Below are positions 56,101 to 62,503 of a stretch of DNA of 62,503 nt, one piece after another. The translations under genes were made by a program, and so were the position numbers. Location: contig NZ_JAHHIR010000080.1 in assembly GCF_018678075.1 (NCBI RefSeq), forward strand, positions 1 through 62,503, read 5' to 3'. How positions within the stretch are numbered: the first letter of the stretch is position 1; each line of letters opens with the position of its first letter. The DNA is from Epibacterium ulvae (GTDB lineage: Bacteria > Pseudomonadota > Alphaproteobacteria > Rhodobacterales > Rhodobacteraceae). The notes under the pieces were generated by a model. The model made no database searches. It was not told where the DNA came from and saw nothing but the letters and a program-made list of their open reading frames with translations.

Positions 56101-57501
56101 TTAATCCCTAGGTGCGCTCGTTGCGCTGAGGATTGGACCTTTGAGCACTTTGTTTTGCCCGCCGTAGGCAGCCACCAACTTCTGCTGATCCGCCCGAGCT
56201 AGAATATCAATATTGACCGGGTGTTCCTGCAATTGCTCACAAAGTTTGTGCTGCATTTGATCTAAAATCTCTCGGTTTGATGGGTCTTTAGACAAATCTG
56301 TTCGTTCGAAGGGGTCCGCCTCAAGATCAAAAAGCATAGGCGCGTAGCCGACAAAAAGGCATAGTTTGAAACGCCCCTTGCGAAGCATGAAGGCCCCGCT
56401 CGGAGATCCTGCCGCATGATATTGCGAAATAACGGCCCTGTTCGGATCGCTTGGCTTTGACGAAATATGACCTAAATGATCTGGGTCATCGCGGATACCG
56501 GTCAAGGTAGCAGCAATATCTGTCAGTGAAACAGGAGTATTACAAACATCGCCGCGCGTTTTGCTCGCAGGAGCATAAATTAACGGAACCCCGACGCTGT
56601 CTTCGAAAAATGTAGATTTCCCCCACATGCCGCGTTCACCAAGGTTGTCGCCATGGTCGGAAAAATAAATTACGTCTGTTTCGTCTCTTGCGCCAGACGC
56701 ATCCAGCGACGCGAGAACTGCCCCAATATTCGCGTCAAGAAAGCTGACCAGCCCATAATAATTGCGCAATGCCTCTCGTCGGGACTGATCGTCGAAATTG
56801 TCGTAGACATAGGAGCCACGCAGCGCTTGAAGCCATGGGTGATCCGCTGGGCAAGTGGGATGGATTTGCGAAGGTTTAAGGTCCGCATCACGATAAAGGT
56901 CATAAAACTCAGCTGGCGCAATCAGTGGAAAATGCGGCGAAACAAATGACACCAAAAGCGTCCAGCCTGTTTCATCCGCAGCCTCTGAAAGCCAACGGCA
57001 CGCGGCATCACGGATTTGCCGATCATACTTTACATAGCTGCTTTCACCGGGGCCTAGTTTATTAGCCAGTGCGCGGCTTTGGGTCCGCACAGGCAGCGGA
57101 GACCGGATTGATCCCGCAATATCACCTCGCCCATTTTCGACATGCATCGGCAGGATTTGTTCCGAGAACCCTGTATCACGGCTAGAATCCCTATAGTGGA
57201 GCTTACCAATTGAGACCACTTGGCCTCCTCGTGCCCGCAACGTATGTGCCCAACCTTGAGGTATCCCCTCATAGGGGTGCGCATTGTCCCAGTGTCCCGT
57301 CTGATGAACCGGAAGACCAGTCGCGATAGCAGCACGTGCAGGAACACAAATAGGCGACGGGGTATAGGCCGATGTAAACCGCGTTCCGCGCACAGCCAGC
57401 GCATCCATGTGCGGGGTCTGTACAACGGGGTCGCCATAACATCCCATTACTCGACGAGCATGCTCGTCGCTCATTATAATAAGCCTATTTTTCGCGGTCA
57501 T
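56101..57501 (-). CDS. Sulfatase (arylsulfatase/choline-sulfatase type)
   Basis: A 466-residue type I sulfatase without signal peptide, so probably cytoplasmic. The active-site motif C52-V-P-A-R56 (CxPxR, in ICVPARAAIATG) is the formylglycine site, converted from Cys by a maturase encoded elsewhere. Metal ligands are likely Asp12-Glu13 in MSDEHARR and Asp282-His283 in YFSDHGDNLGE, with Lys in GKSTFFE nearby. The C-terminal part is of the COG3119 type. Its start overlaps the tctA stop (ATGA), so it is the last gene of the GntR-ComA-Tct operon. It should hydrolyse a sulfate ester imported by the Tct system; the exact substrate is unknown. Confidence 0.86.
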   Translation of the reverse strand: MTAKNRLIIMSDEHARRVMGCYGDPVVQTPHMDALAVRGTRFTSAYTPSPICVPARAAIATGLPVHQTGHWDNAHPYEGIPQGWAHTLRARGGQVVSIGKLHYRDSSRDTGFSEQILPMHVENGRGDIAGSIRSPLPVRTQSRALANKLGPGESSYVKYDRQIRDAACRWLSEAADETGWTLLVSFVSPHFPLIAPAEFYDLYRDADLKPSQIHPTCPADHPWLQALRGSYVYDNFDDQSRREALRNYYGLVSFLDANIGAVLASLDASGARDETDVIYFSDHGDNLGERGMWGKSTFFEDSVGVPLIYAPASKTRGDVCNTPVSLTDIAATLTGIRDDPDHLGHISSKPSDPNRAVISQYHAAGSPSGAFMLRKGRFKLCLFVGYAPMLFDLEADPFERTDLSKDPSNREILDQMQHKLCEQLQEHPVNIDILARADQQKLVAAYGGQNKVLKGPILSATSAPRD

Positions 57502-59024
57502 CTTGCCTCCGTTTCGATGCGGTCCCGGGCCAATTTCTGTTTGCGCGCGATGTAAAAGATCGACGCGATCATGATCATCCAGATCGCCATGGAAACAGGT
57601 CGGGTAAAGAAGATGTCAGGTGAGCCAAAGCCCATGCGCAGACCAACAAAAAAGTTAGCTTCGACCACAGGAGCAAGGATTATACCGATCAACATGGCCT
57701 GCGGGGGATATCCCTCGCGCCGCATAACGTACCCTAGCAACCCGAACCCTAGCGCAAGATAGACATCAAACATCATGTAGCGGGCCGCATAAGCTCCAGC
57801 GAGAGCGAAAATGGTGATGACGGTCGCAATGACAGGTCTTGGAATTTGCGCCAACCGGCTTGCAACAAAAGATGCGCCAAATCCAAGTACGATCAGCAAT
57901 AATGCAGCAAGTGGTATTGCCCCTAACATAGCATAGGCCGAAACTGTGTTTTCCACGAACAAGCGTGGCCCGACATTCAAACCATGCGCTGACATCACTA
58001 GCAACAACACAGCTGTTGAGGATGAACCAGGGATTCCGAGTGACATCATCGGAACCAGCGCACCGCTGGCACAGGCGTTATCGGCACTTTCACTTGCGAC
58101 GATCCCGCGGGGGTTACCCTTACCAAATTGGGCCTGATCGGCGGCGTTTGGCGAAAACGTGATAGCTTGTTGGTAACTCAGAAAACTGGCGATATTGGCG
58201 CCTGCGCCTGGTAACGCGCCTATGAGGGAGCCGATTGCCGTAGAGCGCAACAAATCCGCAGGCTTGCGGATTGCATATCGCGCGCCGCTGAAAATTCCCT
58301 TGGCGCGTTCCGCAAATCCGATCCTAACGGTTTCTAGCGCGTCCACCATTCGATGACGCTCTGCCTGCGCCATTTCCATGACCTCCGCCACAGCATACAG
58401 GCCAACGAGGGCGGCAATTACCGGAATGCCGTCATACAGCTCAAAAAAACCGAAAGTTCCCCGTTCGGTGCCCCACATAGGGTCTACGCCGACACTGCCA
58501 ATCAGTAGTCCAGCAGCACCGGCAAACCAACCTTTGAACCTGTCATCGCCCGCTATTTGGCCAACCATTATAATTGAGAATACCGCGAGTGCAAAAATTT
58601 CAGGTGCGCCGAACTCCAACGCCAGACGCGCAATTAGCGGGGCAGCTGTGATGGCAATCAACCCCGATGCAAACGAACCCACGACTGATGCCAAAAGCGC
58701 CACACCAAGCGCCATGCTGGCAAGCCCCTTTTTTGACATAGGGAACCCTTCCAACGCCGTAACTGCGCCGGAGGCCGTACCTGGAACATTGATTAGAATG
58801 GCGGGCATCGCCCCTCCAAAACGGACACCGACAAACAAACCAGTCATCATGATCAGGGCGCTGTTGACCTCCATGGTAAGCGTCAAAGGGAATAGGATGA
58901 TCAATGTGTTTGATGCGCCAAACCCAGGCAAGGCACCTGCCACGACACCCAGTGCAACGCCGAGTGCGATGAGAGGCAAGCCAGCCATCAGGATTGGGAG
59001 AACTTCTGCTGCGACAGACATCAT
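57498..59024 (-). CDS. tctA: Tripartite tricarboxylate transporter, TctA large membrane subunit
   Basis: A 508-residue inner-membrane protein with about twelve hydrophobic segments. Family landmarks are GALPGFGASNTLIILFPLT near the start, GVRFGGAMPAILINVPGTAS and ALEGFPMSKKG, then the repeated GALPGAGANIASFLSYQQ and SESADNACASGALVPMMSLGIPGSSSTA. It uses the ion gradient to import the ligand delivered by TctC. The start ATG at 59024 lies five bases after the tctB stop codon; the open frame runs further upstream without likeness. Confidence 0.93.
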   Translation of the reverse strand: MMSVAAEVLPILMAGLPLIALGVALGVVAGALPGFGASNTLIILFPLTLTMEVNSALIMMTGLFVGVRFGGAMPAILINVPGTASGAVTALEGFPMSKKGLASMALGVALLASVVGSFASGLIAITAAPLIARLALEFGAPEIFALAVFSIIMVGQIAGDDRFKGWFAGAAGLLIGSVGVDPMWGTERGTFGFFELYDGIPVIAALVGLYAVAEVMEMAQAERHRMVDALETVRIGFAERAKGIFSGARYAIRKPADLLRSTAIGSLIGALPGAGANIASFLSYQQAITFSPNAADQAQFGKGNPRGIVASESADNACASGALVPMMSLGIPGSSSTAVLLLVMSAHGLNVGPRLFVENTVSAYAMLGAIPLAALLLIVLGFGASFVASRLAQIPRPVIATVITIFALAGAYAARYMMFDVYLALGFGLLGYVMRREGYPPQAMLIGIILAPVVEANFFVGLRMGFGSPDIFFTRPVSMAIWMIMIASIFYIARKQKLARDRIETEAR

Positions 59025-59029
59025 AGCGC

Positions 59030-59503
59030 TCAAGCCACCCAAGGAGCAGTAGGCAGCGGCACATTCAACAGGTGTAACAACAGCAACCAAGCAAGCCCCG
59101 AGAGGGCGAGTGTTAATGCACCTATGCGCACGCCCCCTCCTGCGCGTAAAAAGATCAAGAGCCAAAGCGCCATGATACTCGTCGCGGGTAAAAACCCGAT
59201 CCAACTTTGAAAATAGACATATCCCCACATCGATAAGCACATGACTAGAGCAGGCGCGTGATCTCGGATCGCAACCGGTCGCTGCAATATCCAAGATCCT
59301 ATCGAGTGATCGCCTCCCGCCCAAAATACACCGCGTGACGCGATGATAAGCGTAAGAATGATTAAAATCGAGCCACATAGTGCGCCATAACCTACCGTTT
59401 CAAACCGGCCACCCCACGTCCCTGAAAGGTAATAAGCGCCGTATGCTAGGATCGCGATCGGTGTAAATCCAAAGCGAGTGAGTTCTTTACGGTGTTCAGT
59501 CAT
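59030..59503 (-). CDS. tctB: Tripartite tricarboxylate transporter, TctB small membrane subunit
   Basis: A 157-residue inner-membrane protein with four hydrophobic segments, the usual shape of TctB (GFTPIAILAYGAYYLSGTW at the start). The ATG at 59503 follows AGGAG by nine bases. It lies between tctC and tctA. TctB sequences are poorly conserved, so the call rests largely on size, helices and position. Confidence 0.85.
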   Translation of the reverse strand: MTEHRKELTRFGFTPIAILAYGAYYLSGTWGGRFETVGYGALCGSILIILTLIIASRGVFWAGGDHSIGSWILQRPVAIRDHAPALVMCLSMWGYVYFQSWIGFLPATSIMALWLLIFLRAGGGVRIGALTLALSGLAWLLLLHLLNVPLPTAPWVA

Positions 59504-59561
59504 TCTGCACTGCTCCTAAATCATTTCGCCCGGCCCAGCATTTTGGGCCGAGAGATCGTCC

Positions 59562-60542
59562 TTAGCTGCCTTGCTCGAATAGGCTTCGGTATTGTTCAAG
59601 AAGCGCGAGAATATTCGCGGAGACCATTTCTACTTCTTCTTCACCCCAAGAAATAATCTGCGACGGCTTAGCGCGAATCTTGCCGAAGTCAGCGGCAAAT
59701 TCTGGGTTAGTAGCAACCTGCTGATAAGCGGACAGCAATGCGTCGTAACGATCAGGATGGCTTTCCTTCAGGCTTTCGTGAACAGCCAAGGCGCGGTTCG
59801 ATGACGCTGCAAAAACTGGCACGTTCAACTGGTCTTCTAGAGGTGTGTATCTAGCGTTGGGCGCAGACGGTGCGAAAATACCTAACGCACGGGCTTCTTC
59901 TCCCAATCCCTCAACCGCTGAGAAATTTCCGACTGCGGCCTCAATATCTTGCGCAAGCATAGCTGCAGCGGCCTTTTTAAAGCCTGAAAACGGAATAATC
60001 TCAAATTGCGCACCGGTCTCTTCTGCCAACTGTAGCAAGGCAAGAGTTTGCACTGATGACCAATTGGCGACACCCACCCGGATCGGGTTGGTTTTAGCAT
60101 CCGCAATCAGATCGCTCGCGTTTTGATAGTCAGATTTCGCAGCGGCCGCTAGAATAGCAGGATCGTCCAGATAAGCGCCCAGCCAAGCAAGTTCTTCCTC
60201 TATCACAAAGTCCTGCGTCTGCGAGCCGTAGCCTAATAAAAGCGTGGGAACATTGCCCGAAAAGATCGTGTATCCGTCATCTTTACTGGCCAGAAAGCTT
60301 TTCAACGCGATTTGGCCTGACGCGCCACCGCGATTAACATACCGCATGGGTTGGCCAAGGACTTCGGACAATGCGTCACCAACATAGCGGGACGCGCGAT
60401 CCATACCGCCGCCTTCCGAGCTCATGATGATCATTGTGATTGGTCGTTCAGGATAGTTCTCAGCATTGGCAGGCGCTACAAAAGCGATCGGGCCAGCCAC
60501 CAGGGCCGCGCAGAAAACGCGGCGGATCATATTCCAAGACAT
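59562..60542 (-). CDS. tctC: Tripartite tricarboxylate transporter, TctC substrate-binding protein
   Basis: A 326-residue periplasmic binding protein. The signal peptide runs to about residue 27 (FCAALVAGPIAFVAPANA). The mature TctC/Bug fold starts YPERPITMIIMSSEGGGMDR, where the usual Gly/Asp-type carboxylate pocket is replaced by Ser/Glu/Gly/Gly, and contains NRGGASGQIALKSF and a C-terminal region near KPSQIISWGEEEVE. Bug proteins bind carboxylates such as citrate, aspartate or terephthalate. The modified pocket suggests a different ligand. The start follows AGGGAGGA. Confidence 0.9.
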   Translation of the reverse strand: MSWNMIRRVFCAALVAGPIAFVAPANAENYPERPITMIIMSSEGGGMDRASRYVGDALSEVLGQPMRYVNRGGASGQIALKSFLASKDDGYTIFSGNVPTLLLGYGSQTQDFVIEEELAWLGAYLDDPAILAAAAKSDYQNASDLIADAKTNPIRVGVANWSSVQTLALLQLAEETGAQFEIIPFSGFKKAAAAMLAQDIEAAVGNFSAVEGLGEEARALGIFAPSAPNARYTPLEDQLNVPVFAASSNRALAVHESLKESHPDRYDALLSAYQQVATNPEFAADFGKIRAKPSQIISWGEEEVEMVSANILALLEQYRSLFEQGS

Positions 60543-60599
60543 TATTTCCTCCCTTTCATGTCCTGCACCTATTGCGGCGCATACTTTTGTTTTGACTGC

Positions 60600-61415
60600 T
60601 TAAACCTCCAGCCTGCTGCGCACACCATCGCGCCCAGCGGCACCTTCTATTGTCAAATGCCCCATTTCACGGCTGATCCCCAGCCGTGACGGTTCGAGCC
60701 ATTTGACCAACTCAAAATCGATATTCGGGCCCAAATTTACATCGCGTCCAAGGCCTCTTATTAGGGCGACGGCCTGCGCCTGGCTTTCGGCCTCAAAGAT
60801 CAGAACGTCCGAGCCTACCAGCTTAGCCAAGTCTCGCATTCGCTCGATTCCGTCTGGCTTCACGTCTGGCATAAGAAGTTGGTCGATTTCAGACCGTTCA
60901 AGAATCACATAGGTCGCACCTGCGTCAGTCCAAAGGGCGATGTCTTCTGCTGCTCGTTTTGGGTCCATCGGTGCAGTTGGGTATTTCTCACCCCACTCGA
61001 CGAACACCATAATTCCTACATCCGAATAAGACGCTATATGGCTCGCCATTTCTGCCGACCCAAGATCAAGGATGTTATTGGATATCTCTATTGCGGGCGC
61101 ACCTATATCGCGCAGATAGGCCGCTAACTCGTCAGCTTTGCCCTGTGCCACGGCGTTTTCAAACAAAATCCCGCCAAAGAACGGCAATAAGTTATATTCC
61201 TGATAAAGCTTCAGTTTTTCGACCAAAAAAGTTTCGGAATAGAGTCGCGGCGCAAAGTTAGAAATCTTGGCGAAATCTACAAACTGCGCATAGGTTTCAA
61301 GAAATTCGCGTTGTTCGCCAAGGCCGCGCATCCGATCGCGCACCGCTGTCAGCCCTGTTTTGCGTGGCTTGCTTGGGCGTTGGTCAAGCTGCAGAAAATC
61401 AAACGCGTATTTCAT
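60600..61415 (-). CDS. Phosphosulfolactate synthase (ComA) family protein, divergent
   Basis: A 271-residue TIM-barrel protein of the ComA family (PF02679). The family line is clear: RPSKPRKTGLTAVRDRM near the start, FVDFAKI, LVEKLKLYQEYN, FFGGILFENA, APAIEISNNILDL, DAGATYVILERSEI, VLIFEAES and DVNLGPNIDFELV. ComA joins sulfite to phosphoenolpyruvate in coenzyme M synthesis. Here conserved parts differ: FGWGTS becomes ISNFAP, and the C-terminal RRGLRGDT is lost. A catabolic or altered reaction is therefore likely. It lies one base after the GntR stop codon and heads the tct genes and the sulfatase. Confidence 0.84.
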   Translation of the reverse strand: MKYAFDFLQLDQRPSKPRKTGLTAVRDRMRGLGEQREFLETYAQFVDFAKISNFAPRLYSETFLVEKLKLYQEYNLLPFFGGILFENAVAQGKADELAAYLRDIGAPAIEISNNILDLGSAEMASHIASYSDVGIMVFVEWGEKYPTAPMDPKRAAEDIALWTDAGATYVILERSEIDQLLMPDVKPDGIERMRDLAKLVGSDVLIFEAESQAQAVALIRGLGRDVNLGPNIDFELVKWLEPSRLGISREMGHLTIEGAAGRDGVRSRLEV

Positions 61416-61416
61416 A

Positions 61417-62166
61417 TTACTCACCCATTCCAACTTGAGCATCTCCGGCCAACGTAACAATGTCGGCAAGGAATACAGACCGGCTCATCAAAAGCGGTCG
61501 TCCACGGCGATCGACAGTGGTGTCTTCGCGCTGAAGAATTGTAGTTTCAGTTGGGACGCCGATCAGTTCGGCGTCAAAGGCAGTCACTTGTCCCGCGGAA
61601 ATACGGAAGTTTCTCCTATAGGGACCTGCGGTCACATCCTTGGTCAATTCTAACCGAAGGTCTGCGCTCGCAATAACTTCGGGGCGGATCGTTTGCATGA
61701 CATCGAACGGCAGATTACAGGTCTCCAAGCCAGCGGTTCGATCTTGTAGCAATAACCTCCGTCGACAGCGGATCATGTGGCTGCCCGGCTCGATCTGCAA
61801 AATTTCAGCCATTCTATCTGGTGCCGCGATCAGATCACTGCCCAGATGTTCATAGGTGAACGTTGCTGTGTTGCCATTCGCCAGCGCTTCGGAGTCCCCC
61901 AAATCAACGGCCACCTTGGGTTCCGTGACAAACACTCCTTTGCCCTGACGCGCGATCACCAATCCCTGGTTGCTAAGGTTCAAAATCGCCTGCCTCACTG
62001 TCGCTTGACTTACATTGAAGCGGGCCATCATTTCCGTTTGCGACGGCAGTTTATTGCCAGGGACAAGTTCGCCCTTGCCAATGCGGCGCGCGAAATCTTC
62101 CGCAATTTGCGCATAAAGTGGCTTTGAAGTTTCGGCGGTCTCGTTCGTAGTGACGTATTCCTTCAT
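61417..62166 (-). CDS. GntR family regulator with UTRA domain
   Basis: A 249-residue regulator. The winged helix (about residues 14-82) has LYAQIAEDFARRIGKGELVP and the recognition part SQTEMMARFNVSQATVRQAI, ending with ARQGKGVFV. The UTRA ligand domain (about 95-240) contains RCRRRLLLQDRTAGLETCNL and LQREDTTVDRRGRPLLMSRS. UTRA regulators of the HutC type sense small metabolites. It is the first gene of the operon, so it most likely represses its own unit until the substrate is present. A perfect inverted repeat lies 18 bases upstream of the start codon. Confidence 0.93.
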   Translation of the reverse strand: MKEYVTTNETAETSKPLYAQIAEDFARRIGKGELVPGNKLPSQTEMMARFNVSQATVRQAILNLSNQGLVIARQGKGVFVTEPKVAVDLGDSEALANGNTATFTYEHLGSDLIAAPDRMAEILQIEPGSHMIRCRRRLLLQDRTAGLETCNLPFDVMQTIRPEVIASADLRLELTKDVTAGPYRRNFRISAGQVTAFDAELIGVPTETTILQREDTTVDRRGRPLLMSRSVFLADIVTLAGDAQVGMGE

Positions 62167-62503
62167 GCAAACAACTTACAACTCATTCGCATGAGCTGTC
62201 AACTATTGCGAATGAATGGAGAAACAGATCGATTGCACTGCTCTAGGTTTGGTGCGCTACTGAATGTCTTGTGTGGATGGCTCCTGCATAGCAAGACATT
62301 TCTGATGTGATTTGCTCTTTGGTCAGAAGCAGTCTTGTGTCCGGCCTGTTGACGCGATGCACATGACCGCTGGCCCTGATGGGTTCCGCGAACCAAGTCC
62401 CATTCTGCTTTGCGGACTGATGTGTCCCTGACATTCGGCGGGGTGTCTTGGCTGTTACGGCTGACTGTTGTGCCATCACTTCGCTGTACCTGCTCACTCC
62501 TGG
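62167..62503. other. Upstream region of the organosulfur operon
   Basis: Up to the window end no gene is supported. Overlapping minus-strand frames (62199-62396 and 62243-62497) have no recognised domain; the second starts GTG near the edge and could be a remnant. The part next to the GntR gene carries the inverted repeat listed separately. Confidence 0.45.
62184..62214. promoter_or_regulatory. Candidate operator of the GntR regulator
   Basis: CATTCGCA (62184-62191) and TGCGAATG (62207-62214) are a perfect 8-bp inverted repeat with 15 bases between. It lies 18 bases upstream of the GntR start codon, over the likely promoter. CTCAT-TCGC-ATGAG overlaps it. The position fits autoregulation. Confidence 0.65.

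Noticed and set aside
62199-62497. Two minus-strand frames at the window end, possible mobile-element remnant
   Set aside because: No transposase motif, no terminal repeats seen, and the sequence is cut by the window edge.

Overview
This window looks like chromosomal DNA of a marine alphaproteobacterium of the Rhodobacterales, Roseobacter group. The evidence is the high-GC core, the clustered propionyl-CoA carboxylase / methylmalonyl-CoA mutase genes with a PccR-type regulator, a betaine operon with divergent betI, DUF1127 and YdcH small proteins, a short bacterial-type ProS, and many DMT, LysE, BCCT, SLC13 and TTT transporters. No rRNA, tRNA or CRISPR array was found, and no intact transposase. 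Genus is not assigned.

Layout. 1-5.4 kb is an accessory-looking stretch: an acetyltransferase, a frameshifted hypothetical gene, a small hypothetical gene, proS, and a lower-GC HEPN-domain protein. 5.5-13.5 kb holds core genes (AI-2E-type transporter, DnaA-like hdaA, ppx, DUF1127/LysR pair, endonuclease/exonuclease/phosphatase protein, DjlA-like J protein, glyoxalase-like protein). 13.7-27.1 kb is the propionate locus: mcm, pccA, pccB with small lipoproteins and Rhodobacterales-type hypotheticals between them, then an MFS exporter and the regulator gene pccR. TTTGCAAA-type sites lie before pccB and before pccR. 27.2-34.1 kb has aqpZ, a YdcH protein and the choline-to-betaine operon (transporter, betB, DUF2306, betA) with divergent betI. 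34.1-55.6 kb is mixed core: DUF1036, EamA, argO/argP, a broken chemotaxis-like gene, yebC, two convergent SLC13 permeases, ymdB-fau-mgtE, guanine and 8-oxoguanine deaminases, hisN, an XRE regulator, a quinone oxidoreductase, a second LysR/DUF1127 pair, a Bax-inhibitor-1 protein, a GNAT and rpmG (L33).

The last 6.4 kb (56.1-62.5 kb) is the most unusual part. It is a tightly packed minus-strand unit of lower GC: a GntR/UTRA regulator, a divergent member of the phosphosulfolactate synthase (ComA) family, the three parts of a tripartite tricarboxylate transporter (tctC, tctB, tctA) and a formylglycine-type sulfatase. A perfect 8-bp inverted repeat sits just upstream of the regulator gene. I infer a regulated uptake and catabolic system for an organosulfur carboxylate (sulfate ester and/or sulfonate). 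I know of no characterised system with this combination.

Other signals of interest are a family of GC-rich multi-hairpin intergenic repeats (near 0.7, 5.3, 10.9, 13.6 and 43.7 kb), an 8-bp poly-C/G tract that shifts the last codons of a DUF6497 gene, a single TAA that splits a chemotaxis-like gene, a terminator-like hairpin in the pccA leader, and two small ORFs (26 and 47 codons) with plausible ribosome binding sites.
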